From assembly GCA_903944085.1 (NCBI GenBank), contig CAJAQO010000289.1:1-44442 (forward strand): a DNA stretch of 44,442 bases, in the 5' to 3' direction. The notes beneath the pieces were generated by a model. That model had not been told where the DNA came from. It did not search any database and saw nothing but the letters and a program-made list of their open reading frames with translations. This document shows, in pieces, positions 27,653 to 35,732 of the stretch (positions are counted from its first letter, which is position 1; each line of letters begins with the position of its first letter). The translations under genes and the position numbers were made by a program. Source of the DNA: an uncultured Verrucomicrobia subdivision 3 bacterium (GTDB taxonomy: Bacteria > Verrucomicrobiota > Verrucomicrobiia > Limisphaerales > UBA11358).

Positions 27653-27683
27653 CTTGCGCTTTTGTAACAAAAGCTTTCGCAAG
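27653..27683. promoter_or_regulatory. Nested palindrome between divergent genes, candidate operator
   Basis: CTTTTGT-A-ACAAAAG at 27659-27673 is a perfect 15-bp palindrome. It is bracketed by CTTGCG at 27653-27658 and CGCAAG at 27678-27683, which are also complementary. The element sits 67 bp upstream of the LD-carboxypeptidase ATG and 89 bp upstream of the NagX-like ATG on the other strand. It could bind a dimeric regulator acting on both genes. An RNA hairpin in a leader is the alternative. Confidence 0.45.
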
Positions 27684-27750
27684 CTGGGGAAGCGATTTAT
27701 TTTGGGCCGCGCCGATAAAAATCTTTCCGAAGAGGAAAAACAATCAAAAC

Positions 27751-28710
27751 ATGAAAACCTGGCTCAAACCGGAACGGCTTAATTTTGGCGACACCGTTGG
27801 CATCGTTGCGCCGGCGAGCGCGCCGCCGGACCCGCAGGCGGTGGACCGCGCGGCGGCGGCACTGGAAAAATTCGGGTTCAAGCCGAAGCTGGCGAAAAAT
27901 GTCCGCGCGCGGCTGGGCTTTCTCGCCGGCACCGACCGCGAACGCGCGACGGATTTGATGGCGATGTTCACCGACAAAAAAGTGCAGGCCATCATCTGCC
28001 TGCGCGGTGGCTACGGTTCCGCGCGGATTCTGGACCGGCTTGATTACGACGTCATTCGGCGGCATCCAAAAATTCTTTCCGGCTACAGCGACATCACCTC
28101 GCTGCATGGCGTGCTGGGCAAAAAAACAAATCTGATTTCCTTTCATGCCCCGATGCTGAACGGCGCGCTGGCGGATCCGAAAGTCCCGGAGTTTACCCGG
28201 AAATCTTTTTTCCGCACCGTCATGGAAGCGCAGCCAGCCGGCAGCATTTCCGCAGGCTACGCGGGAAAAACGGTTTCGATTTTGCGCGGCGGAATGGCCG
28301 AAGGCCGGTTGGTGGGCGGAAATTTGTCGGTGCTTTGCGCGAGCCTGGGCACGCCATTTCAACCCGTGTTCAAAGGGAAAATACTTTTTTTCGAGGACGT
28401 GGGCGAGAAGCCGTATCGCCTGGATCGGCTGCTGACCCAGCTTTTGAACGCGGGAATTTTTTCGCAGGTGGCCGGCGTGGCGGTGGGCGTGAATCAGGAT
28501 TGTGGCGACCCGGCGGCGAAGCCCGGCGGCGAGTATCGCCAGTCCGCCGCCGACGTGGTGAAGGAGCGGCTCGCGCAACTGCGCGTGCCGGTGGTGACGG
28601 GGCTGCCGTTCGGCCACGTGGATTTGAACGCAACGATTCCCGTCGGTGCGATGGCCGAATTGGATGGCAAACGTGGCGACCTCATCATCACCGAATCGGC
28701 AGTGAGCTAA
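27751..28710 (+). CDS. LD-carboxypeptidase, peptidase S66 family
   Basis: The 319-residue product belongs to the S66 family, which trims the terminal D-alanine from muropeptide tetrapeptides during cell-wall recycling; some relatives (MccF) cut other peptide-like compounds. The catalytic triad is visible: S113 in SGYSDITSLHG, E215 in FFEDVGEKPYRLDR and H289 in GLPFGHV. Flanking blocks LRGGYGSARILDRLDYD and GGNLSVLCASLGTPFQP are typical. The length is normal and no signal peptide is present, so it should act in the cytoplasm. An AGGAAA stretch lies 15 bp before the ATG, one of few purine-rich leaders here. It converges on the HDOD gene with a 42-bp gap that includes a GGCGG-N7-CCGCC hairpin at 28714-28730. 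Confidence 0.93.
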   Translation: MKTWLKPERLNFGDTVGIVAPASAPPDPQAVDRAAAALEKFGFKPKLAKNVRARLGFLAGTDRERATDLMAMFTDKKVQAIICLRGGYGSARILDRLDYDVIRRHPKILSGYSDITSLHGVLGKKTNLISFHAPMLNGALADPKVPEFTRKSFFRTVMEAQPAGSISAGYAGKTVSILRGGMAEGRLVGGNLSVLCASLGTPFQPVFKGKILFFEDVGEKPYRLDRLLTQLLNAGIFSQVAGVAVGVNQDCGDPAAKPGGEYRQSAADVVKERLAQLRVPVVTGLPFGHVDLNATIPVGAMAELDGKRGDLIITESAVS

Positions 28711-28752
28711 CATGGCGGCAGGCTTCCGCCGCGAATTTCGTGCGGCTGCGAA

Positions 28753-29595
28753 CTACCGCATTTGGATCAGCGCGTTCACAAAATCCCAGTTTTCCTGCAT
28801 CTGTTCGTCGTAAAGTTCCATGTGCCGGCTGCCGATGCCGAGCAAATCCATGGCGAGTTGCAGCTCGGGGCTGGTGCCGCCGAAATTTTCCGCCGGATGT
28901 TCAAAAATGTGCGCCAGCGCATTGCCCACGCAAACGCCGGCCGCCGTTTTTTTGGCCGCACCCGCCGCCGCCGGTTGGTGATGGAACCGCACGCCTTGCA
29001 CCAGCAAGGCCGGCAGTTTCCAAGTCTCCATCAGGCACGCGCCAACTTCGGCGTGGGTAAAACCGTAGGCGGCTTTTTCGCGCTCCGTCGGATTTGCTCC
29101 AGTGCTGGCGGCGCTGGTGAGCAGTTGGCCGTATTCCGCGCCTTTGGCCTGGGCCAGCACCACGCGGCCAATGTCGTGCAGCAGCCCGGCCGTGAACAGC
29201 AAGTTACTTTCTTCGCCGATGTCCTCGGCGATGAATTTGCAGCCGAACGCAGTCGTAAGGCTGTGCTTCCAAAGCTGCGTGCCATCCAGGCCGGAGTTCG
29301 CCGGCGGGTTGAAAGAATTGCTGCCGGTGACGGCGGAGACCAGCGCAAAAATGGTTTGGAAACCCACGCGGCCGATGGCTTCGGGCACGCTGGCCACCGG
29401 CTCACGGCCGCTGAAATAAACGCTGTTGCAATAATGCAGCAGCTTCGCCGTCAGCACGGGATCGAGCGCGATGAGTTCGCCCACTTCTTCGAGCGTCGTT
29501 TGCTCGTGGCGCAACGCGTCCAGCACTTTCGGCAGAACCTGCGGCGAGGGCGGCAGCACTTTGATTTCGCGCAATAATTTGTAAATCGCTTCCAT
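28753..29595 (-). CDS. HDOD domain protein
   Basis: The 280-residue product has an HDOD domain over about 13-210: LPPSPQVLPKVLDAL, LIALDPVLTAKLLHYCNSVYF and the remnant metal site GLLHDIGRVV with H140 and D141. HDOD proteins are HD-superfamily relatives that usually work in signalling with two-component, c-di-GMP or chemotaxis systems, and most have no proven enzyme activity. This one has no receiver or GGDEF domain attached. It is cytoplasmic, with no signal peptide. It lies 134 bp downstream of the small membrane protein gene on the same strand. The partner and signal are unknown. Confidence 0.9.
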   Translation of the reverse strand: MEAIYKLLREIKVLPPSPQVLPKVLDALRHEQTTLEEVGELIALDPVLTAKLLHYCNSVYFSGREPVASVPEAIGRVGFQTIFALVSAVTGSNSFNPPANSGLDGTQLWKHSLTTAFGCKFIAEDIGEESNLLFTAGLLHDIGRVVLAQAKGAEYGQLLTSAASTGANPTEREKAAYGFTHAEVGACLMETWKLPALLVQGVRFHHQPAAAGAAKKTAAGVCVGNALAHIFEHPAENFGGTSPELQLAMDLLGIGSRHMELYDEQMQENWDFVNALIQMR

Positions 29596-29729
29596 AATTG
29601 GGCCGGCCCTGCGAAAACTCGCCGGCCCGGGAACACGTTTTGTTCCCTTCGATATTCGGCGAAAAACAGAAAAACTGAAGCCCGGATTTGAAGGTGGCTT
29701 GGAGCGTCTGGCAAAATTCGGCCAACGCT

Positions 29730-30218
29730 TTATTTTTTGTCGTGCGTGTGGACAAAGAGGCCGATGTAATAAACGAGGTAGTAACCGGCGATGAGCCCGA
29801 AAATAAAATACGTCAGCGGACTTTGAAATGCCGGCGGACTGTTCGGTGCCGCCAGCGCGTCGTGGATGGCCCAGAAGCGATACGCCAGGCGGCCGAGGAA
29901 CAGCAGCGACAGCGCGATGCCAATCTGCGTGTTGGGCGTGTAGAAATGCCCTTCGTCGGTCGTTTCAAAACGTGTGAGCCGCAGCCCGACGAAACCCAGC
30001 AACGCGCCGAGCAGCAAGCCGCCGCCGATGCCCAGCAGCAATGTCGGATGCGGGAGCGACAATCCGAGCAACACAAAACTGGCGACGGAAAAAATCACGA
30101 TGGATATGGTGATGCGCACCGGCCGCAATTTTTGCTGCCCGAGGTTGCGGCGCACGCGGCGATAAATGCTCCAAGCAAACAAACCGCCAAAAAGAATTGG
30201 CACGGCTGGCGACGACAT
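29730..30218 (-). CDS. Small integral membrane protein of unknown function
   Basis: The 162-residue product has four or five hydrophobic helices at about 3-17, 36-56, 59-79, 97-115 and 135-157. A basic loop (YRRVRRNLGQQKLRPVR) after the first predicts a cytoplasmic side, and the end (VHTHDKK) is polar. It vaguely recalls CcdC/DUF1453-type proteins, but I would not name a family. It follows the deacetylase-family gene by 62 bp on the same strand, so the two may share a transcript. Confidence 0.75.
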   Translation of the reverse strand: MSSPAVPILFGGLFAWSIYRRVRRNLGQQKLRPVRITISIVIFSVASFVLLGLSLPHPTLLLGIGGGLLLGALLGFVGLRLTRFETTDEGHFYTPNTQIGIALSLLFLGRLAYRFWAIHDALAAPNSPPAFQSPLTYFIFGLIAGYYLVYYIGLFVHTHDKK

Positions 30219-30280
30219 GCGCGGAGGTTAATTTTTCAATGCTGCTTGTCCAGACGATTCCCGCCGGCGGCCGGAAAAAA

Positions 30281-31144
30281 TTATTTTCCTTCCACGCCTT
30301 TGAGATAGGCAAAAATCAATTCCGGCAAATCCTTGCTGTAGCCGCCTTCGAGCACGCTGAACAAGGGCGCGTTCAGCGCGCGCAGCGTCTGGCCGAGCCA
30401 GTAAAAATCTTCCGGCAGCAGCGTGCCGTCGGCCAGCGGGTCGCGCAGGTAGGCGTCGAAGCCGGCGGACACCGCCACGAGGTCGGGCCGGAAACTGCGC
30501 AGGTCATCCAGCGCGTTTGCAAGCTTGGCGCGATAGGTCAGCCGCGGCGTGCCGGGACCGACGGGATAATTGTAACAATTGCGTCCGCGATTTTCCGCGC
30601 CGGTGTCGGGATACGTCGGATGCTGGTGCACGGAAAAAAATTCAATGCCCGGCTGGTTCAGTAAAATATCCTCCGTGCCATTGCCGTGATGCACGTCGAA
30701 ATCAAAAACGGCGACGCGCTTGGCACCGGTGGCCGTGGCTTCCAGCGCGGCGATGGCGATGTTGTTGAGATAGCAGAAGCCCATGGATTTTTCGCGCAGC
30801 GCGTGATGGCCGGGCGGCCGCATGAGGCAGAAGGCATTTTGGCCGGCGCGGGCCAGTTTCAACGCGTCGAGCGCGGCGGCCACGGACGCGCGGGCGTAGC
30901 CGGCAATGTTTTCAAAATAAGGCGTGTCTTCGTCGAAATCTTTTGGCTCGGCCAGGCGCGCGAGCATTGCGGGCGTGTGGGCGCGCAGGATGGATTCATC
31001 CGTCACGCTGGTGGGTTTCACCCAGGTCAGCGCCAGTTCCGTCTGGGTTTTCAACCGTTCGAGCGTGTTCGCGATTCGTTGCGGGCGTTCGGGATGGCCG
31101 GCGCGCGCGTAGCCGGTGCAAGTTTCATCGGTGATGATGGTCAC
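30281..31144 (-). CDS. Histone deacetylase superfamily amidohydrolase
   Basis: The 287-residue product belongs to the zinc-dependent arginase/deacetylase fold. Visible blocks are RPPGHHALREKSMGFCYLNN with H113 and H114, VAVFDFDVHHGNGTEDIL with zinc ligands D150 and H152, VSAGFDAY supplying the third Asp, and VLEGGY with the transition-state Tyr. Bacterial members remove acetyl groups from polyamines, acetoin-pathway enzymes or other acetylated amines or proteins; the substrate here cannot be assigned. The length is normal for a single-domain bacterial member. No signal peptide is present. It is divergent from the S1/P1 nuclease gene. TATATT lies about 12 bp before the ATG and might be a -10 element. 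Confidence 0.92.
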   Translation of the reverse strand: MTIITDETCTGYARAGHPERPQRIANTLERLKTQTELALTWVKPTSVTDESILRAHTPAMLARLAEPKDFDEDTPYFENIAGYARASVAAALDALKLARAGQNAFCLMRPPGHHALREKSMGFCYLNNIAIAALEATATGAKRVAVFDFDVHHGNGTEDILLNQPGIEFFSVHQHPTYPDTGAENRGRNCYNYPVGPGTPRLTYRAKLANALDDLRSFRPDLVAVSAGFDAYLRDPLADGTLLPEDFYWLGQTLRALNAPLFSVLEGGYSKDLPELIFAYLKGVEGK

Positions 31145-31275
31145 GCAGGAATATAATCACGAACGGGCGCGAAGGAACATGAATTTTGTGGTGGGTGCCA
31201 GAGTTAATCATTTTCTTAATCTTCATCGTTAGACAAACGGGAGGGTGCGCCGGCGGGTGGCCAGCGGATTCTTTT

Positions 31276-31303
31276 TTGAAATTGCGCCGCGTTCCGCTAG
31301 ACT
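31276..31303 (+). promoter_or_regulatory. Candidate sigma-70-type promoter for the S1/P1 nuclease gene
   Basis: TTGAAA at 31276-31281 and TAGACT at 31298-31303 are separated by 16 bp and match the consensus at 5 of 6 and 4 of 6 positions. The ATG is at 31324, so the leader would be about 14 nt and too short for a normal Shine-Dalgarno site, as none is seen. This is prediction only. Confidence 0.35.
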
Positions 31304-31323
31304 CGGCCAAGCAAAGTAAAATT

Positions 31324-32367
31324 ATGAAATCCAAGTTATTTGTGTTGGCCGCCGCGCTCGGCGCTTTGGTTTTTAACGCCGCCGCGTGGGATTACGAAGG
31401 CCATCACGCCGTGAACGAGCTGGCGCTGGCCGCGCTGCCGACCAATTTCCCGGCGTTCGCGCTGACGCCGGCAACGCGCGCCCGCATCGGCTTTCTCGCC
31501 GGCGAGGCGGACCGCTGGCGCAATGAAACCAACCTGAAAAACGGCACGGGCATCGCGCTCGGCCACGCCAGCGGGCCGGATCATTACATTGATCTGGAAG
31601 ATTTGAAGCTTTACGACCTGACGCCCGCGCAATTGCCGCCGCTGCGCTACGATTTTGTGGCGGCCATCGTGAAAGCGCGCGCGGCGCATCCTGAAAAATT
31701 TCCGGCGATTGACCCGGCCAGAGATTCGGACCACACGCGCGAGTTGAGCGGCTTCCTGCCGTGGGCCATCACGGAAAATTACGAGAAGCTGCAATCCGGT
31801 TTCAGCACCCTTGCCGCGCTGGAAAAATTCGGCGGCACGCCGGAGGAAATCGCGAACACCAAGGAAGACATTATTTATGTGATGGGCGTGATGGGCCATT
31901 TTGCCGGCGACGCCAGCCAGCCGCTGCACACAACGATGTATCACCACGGCTGGACAACGAACAACAACCCTAACCATTACACGACGTCGTTTGGATTTCA
32001 TTCGTGGATTGACGGCGGATTCTTCAAAAAAACTGGCGGCATTGATGCGAAAAAACTGGCGGGAAAAATTCATCCGGCGGAAAAAATCCCGGCGGCAACG
32101 GAGCCGGACGGCATTTTCCAAACCTCGGTGAATTTCATTGTGGAAGCCAACAAGCTGGTGGAGCCGCTCTACATTTTGGACCGCGACGGCAAGCTCTCCA
32201 ACAAAGGCGACGCCGGCGCGGAAGGCCGCGCGTTTCTGGAAGCCCAGCTCGTGAAAAGCGGCCAACTGCTCGGCGACCTGTGGTTCACCGCTTGGGCGAC
32301 CGCGCCGGAAGACACTTACCTCGAGCGCGAACTACAGCAGCGCAACCCGGTGACGGAACCGAAGTAA
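31324..32367 (+). CDS. S1/P1-type zinc nuclease, secreted
   Basis: The product has 347 residues from the ATG that opens a signal peptide; an earlier in-frame start at 31186 adds a poor N-terminus. Predicted cleavage after NAAA leaves W22 as the first mature residue. In S1/P1 nucleases the N-terminal Trp binds zinc through its amino group, so this fits the family closely. H27 in WDYEGHHAVNELA, MGHFAGDASQPLHTTMYHHG and FHSWIDGGFF supply further zinc ligands. These enzymes cut single-stranded DNA and RNA and remove 3'-phosphates, scavenging nucleotides outside the cell. Similarity to bacterial zinc phospholipase C means lipid substrates cannot be excluded. The next gene is the sulfatase, 268 bp downstream. 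Confidence 0.88.
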   Translation: MKSKLFVLAAALGALVFNAAAWDYEGHHAVNELALAALPTNFPAFALTPATRARIGFLAGEADRWRNETNLKNGTGIALGHASGPDHYIDLEDLKLYDLTPAQLPPLRYDFVAAIVKARAAHPEKFPAIDPARDSDHTRELSGFLPWAITENYEKLQSGFSTLAALEKFGGTPEEIANTKEDIIYVMGVMGHFAGDASQPLHTTMYHHGWTTNNNPNHYTTSFGFHSWIDGGFFKKTGGIDAKKLAGKIHPAEKIPAATEPDGIFQTSVNFIVEANKLVEPLYILDRDGKLSNKGDAGAEGRAFLEAQLVKSGQLLGDLWFTAWATAPEDTYLERELQQRNPVTEPK

Positions 32368-32635
32368 ATCCGCATCGCCTGCGCTCGGCGTGCGCGGCGA
32401 AAAATTTGAGCGAAAGAGCGCCGGCCAGTCGCGGGCCTGCGCCGCGTAGAAACTGACGGCAGCAGCGGTCAAATCATCGGGTGCTGGCGAGCACGAACTT
32501 GTCCCTGCCGCCAACCAATTGGCTGATGCCGACTAATGGTTTTTTGGGACCGCTATCATCCGCTTCCAGGAAATGAAAGCGCCTCCGATCAGGCGGGCCA
32601 CAGGCTGTCAGGACTGGCCGTAAGCAGCTTGGACT

Positions 32636-35635
32636 ATGGCAGCCGTTGCATTATGTTTCGCCAACAACATGATTTGTTTTAGCAAGGTTGGCCGCTGCGC
32701 ATTGTTCGCCGCGCTGATATTTGGTGGCGTCGGTGACGTCACCGCCAAGCCCAACATCATTTTCGTTCTCACGGATGATCTCGGCTATGGTGACGTGGGC
32801 GTGTTTTTTCAAAATCTTCGCGCGACAAACAATGTTCGTTCGGAGCCGTGGCATCTCACGCCGCAGCTTGACCAGCTTGCGGCTGAGGGGACGCAACTTC
32901 GCCGTCACTATTGCGCCGCGCCGGTTTGCGCGCCATCGCGGGCGTCGCTGCTGTTGGGCGTGAGCCAGGGACACGCCAATGTTCGCGACAATCAGTTTGA
33001 CAAGGCGTTGGAAAACAATCACACGCTGGCAACGGTGATGAAAGAGGCTGGCTACGCCACAGTCGCCATCGGCAAATGGGGTTTGCAAGGCGGCAAAATG
33101 TCCGGCGACGAAGATGTTTCCGCCGTTGACGCCGACAAGGATTCGCCAGTCTGGCCGGCGTATCCGACGAAGCGCGGGTTTGATGATTACTTCGGCTACG
33201 TGCGGCACGCCGACGGCCACGAGCACTATCCCAAGGAAGGTTTATACTCCCGCAAACCCAAGCAAGTTTGGGACAACAACCGCGAAGTTTCCGCCGGGCT
33301 CGACAAATGTTACACCGCCGACTTGTGGACGGCGCGGGCGAAGCATTGGATTCAAGCGCATCAGGCCGCGAAACCGGAGCAGCCGTTTTTCATGTATCTC
33401 GCCTACGACACGCCGCACGCCGTGCTGGAGTTGCCGACGCAGGCGTATCCGGCCGGTGGCGGAACGAACGGCGGTTTGCAATGGCTTGGCACGCCCGGCC
33501 ACATGATCAACACCGCGAGCGGGAAAATTGATTCTTACTATTATCCCGAATACGCCCACGCGACGTGGGACGATGACCATAACGCCGCCACGCCGGAAGT
33601 GCCGTGGCCGGATGTGAACAAACGTTACGCGTGCAGTGTCCGGCGCATAGACGATGGGGTTGGCGATTTGCTCACGCTGCTCGGACAACTCAATTTGGCC
33701 ACGAACACGCTCGTCGTTTTCACCTCGGACAACGGGCCGAGCCGGGAATCGTATCTGCCGGGGAACATTGAACCGGATTTTTTCAGCAGCTTCGGCCCGT
33801 TCGACGGCATCAAGCGCGACACTTGGGAAGGCGGCATTTGTGTCGGGGCCATTGCCCGCTGGCCGGGCGTGATCCAGCCGCACCAAGTCTCGATGCTGGC
33901 AAGCACGTCTTACGATTGGATGCCAACGCTGGCGGAAGCGGCGGGCGTGGCGACTCCGGCCCGAAGCGACGGCGTGTCGCTGTTGCCCACGCTCACAGGC
34001 AAAGGCGCTCAACGCGAGCCGCAGGTTTACATCGAGTATTATGAAAGCGGCAAAACTCCGAGCTACCAAGCCTTCGCACCGGCTCATCGCGGGCGGGTGC
34101 GAAATCAGATGCAAGTCATCCGGCTGGGCGGGTATCAAGGCGTGCGTTACAACCTCAAATCCGCCGCCGATGATTTTGAAATTTACGATCTCGACGCGGA
34201 TCCGCAGCAAACCAACAATCTCGCGCTCCGTCCGCAGTTTGCCGCGCTCGAGCAGCAGATGAAAGATCGCGTGTTGCAGTTGCGCCGGCCCGATGCCGCC
34301 GCGCCGCGGCCTTATGATGCGACGCCTGTGCCCGCTACGACGAATTCAGTTTTCACCAATGGCGTTTTGAATTATGCCGTTTATCAAGGCCAGTGGACGT
34401 GGGTGCCGGAGTTTGCCGCGCTCACGGCGGTCAGCACCGGCACGGTGGCCGGCTTGGATTTGTCCGTGCAACCGCGCGCAGAAAATTTCGGCATTGCCTA
34501 CCGCGGTTTTCTCACGGTGCCGGGCGAAGGCGACTATACATTTTATCTGCAAAGCGATTCCGGCGCGCATTTCCGCATCCACGAGGCGACGGTGATTGAC
34601 GATGATTTCAATCACACCGGCGGCGAGGTGGCCGGCACAATCCGTCTTGCGGCGGGGCGTCATCCCTTCCGGCTTTACTACCGACACGGCAGCGGACCGC
34701 AACTGCTGACGTTGAATTATTCCGGCCCCGGCTTCGCGAAGCAGGCCATCGCGCCCGTGAATTTTTCGCTGGCGGGCACGGCCGCTGCCGAGCCGCAGGC
34801 GGCGGATGACTTTGGTTCCACCGCCAAAAACGAGCCGGTGTTGATTCCTGTGCTGGCGAACGACACCGACGACGGCTGGCCGCAACCGCTGCAAATCAGC
34901 GCCGTGACTCAACCGGCAAATGGCTTGGCCGCCCAGGAAGGCCAGCGCATCCGCTACACGCCGCGCCAAAATTTCACGGGCCGGGATCAATTCACTTACA
35001 CGATCACCGACGGCGCGAACACGGCGACAGCCACCGTGAAAGTGGTGGTTGGAGATTCCCCGGCAATTTCCGCAGACCGCGCCATTGGCCGCTGGCCTGG
35101 GCCGTTTCAATTGGATGGCAAAACTGCGCCCGTGACTGTGACCGACAGTTTTCAACCGCCGACCGGTTCGTCGCCCCGCACCACGGCGGCATGGATAAAG
35201 ACTGAAGCTGCCGGAGCCATCATCGCGTGGGGACCGAACAACCAGAGCGGTCGCAAATGGATCATGCGTGTGGAAGACGCAGCGGCGAGTCCCGGAGTTT
35301 TGCGCGTGGAAGTGGGCGGCGGTTTTGTGCGCGGCAAAAAGGATTTGCGCGATGGCAATTGGCATCACGTCGCCGCCGTGCTGCCGGCCGCCGCGTCGCC
35401 AAACGTGTCGGCGGTGCAGCTCTATGTGGACGACGTGCTCGAAACCGAGGCCGTCAGTTCGCCGGGAAAAATCCAGACCGTCGCGGCGAAAGTCACCATC
35501 GGCGTGGACAGCCAAGAGCGTTACTTCACCGGCGTGATTGCGGAGGCGCAAATTTTCCCGCGCGCTTTGACCGCGCCCGAAATCGCGGCGCTGTTCGCGG
35601 CGAACAAACCGGACGGCCACGCGCCAACCCGCTGA
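32636..35635 (+). CDS. Secreted Cys-type sulfatase fused to PA14-like, cadherin-like and LamG modules
   Basis: The product has 999 residues. The start may be 32636, or 32669, which gives a cleaner signal peptide (MICFSKVGRCALFAALIFGG). The sulfatase domain spans about 38-500: NIIFVLTDDLGYGDVG with metal-binding Asp pair, then C98-A-P-S-R, the formylglycine motif that needs a maturing enzyme, then VFTSDNGPSRESYLPG. Residues 566-712 resemble PA14 (YTFYLQSDSGAHFRI), 721-807 are a cadherin-like repeat (LANDTDDGWPQP, DQFTYTITDG), and 817-995 are LamG (DGNWHHVAAVL, YVDDVLE, IAEAQIFPRALTAPEIAALF). Family S1 sulfatases remove sulfate esters from glycans; the substrate is unknown. The three added modules should tether the enzyme to polysaccharide. 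No maturase gene is in the window. Confidence 0.92.
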   Translation: MAAVALCFANNMICFSKVGRCALFAALIFGGVGDVTAKPNIIFVLTDDLGYGDVGVFFQNLRATNNVRSEPWHLTPQLDQLAAEGTQLRRHYCAAPVCAPSRASLLLGVSQGHANVRDNQFDKALENNHTLATVMKEAGYATVAIGKWGLQGGKMSGDEDVSAVDADKDSPVWPAYPTKRGFDDYFGYVRHADGHEHYPKEGLYSRKPKQVWDNNREVSAGLDKCYTADLWTARAKHWIQAHQAAKPEQPFFMYLAYDTPHAVLELPTQAYPAGGGTNGGLQWLGTPGHMINTASGKIDSYYYPEYAHATWDDDHNAATPEVPWPDVNKRYACSVRRIDDGVGDLLTLLGQLNLATNTLVVFTSDNGPSRESYLPGNIEPDFFSSFGPFDGIKRDTWEGGICVGAIARWPGVIQPHQVSMLASTSYDWMPTLAEAAGVATPARSDGVSLLPTLTGKGAQREPQVYIEYYESGKTPSYQAFAPAHRGRVRNQMQVIRLGGYQGVRYNLKSAADDFEIYDLDADPQQTNNLALRPQFAALEQQMKDRVLQLRRPDAAAPRPYDATPVPATTNSVFTNGVLNYAVYQGQWTWVPEFAALTAVSTGTVAGLDLSVQPRAENFGIAYRGFLTVPGEGDYTFYLQSDSGAHFRIHEATVIDDDFNHTGGEVAGTIRLAAGRHPFRLYYRHGSGPQLLTLNYSGPGFAKQAIAPVNFSLAGTAAAEPQAADDFGSTAKNEPVLIPVLANDTDDGWPQPLQISAVTQPANGLAAQEGQRIRYTPRQNFTGRDQFTYTITDGANTATATVKVVVGDSPAISADRAIGRWPGPFQLDGKTAPVTVTDSFQPPTGSSPRTTAAWIKTEAAGAIIAWGPNNQSGRKWIMRVEDAAASPGVLRVEVGGGFVRGKKDLRDGNWHHVAAVLPAAASPNVSAVQLYVDDVLETEAVSSPGKIQTVAAKVTIGVDSQERYFTGVIAEAQIFPRALTAPEIAALFAANKPDGHAPTR

Positions 35636-35681
35636 TTGCTGGATTTTCGCCATCCCGTTTCAAATCTGCCGGATTCGCTGT

Positions 35682-35710
35682 TTGACCAAAGCGGCGGGAC
35701 AAACTAAACT
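35682..35710 (+). promoter_or_regulatory. Candidate sigma-70-type promoter for serA
   Basis: TTGACC at 35682-35687 and TAAACT at 35705-35710 are spaced by the ideal 17 bp and match the consensus at 5 of 6 and 4 of 6 positions. They lie 22 bp before the ATG at 35733. It would drive serA and perhaps the co-directional genes to 41054. This is prediction only. Confidence 0.45.
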
Positions 35711-35732
35711 AATCGCCTAATTTGGATTAACT

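Noticed and set aside
32368-32635. Possible small gene or RNA in the 268-bp gap before the sulfatase
   Set aside because: A short minus-strand frame (32332-32514) runs into the nuclease gene and has no family features. No stable conserved-looking RNA fold or T tract was seen.
34346-35653. 435-codon open frame on the minus strand
   Set aside because: It is antisense to the C-terminal modules of the sulfatase and has an Arg-rich composition without a family.
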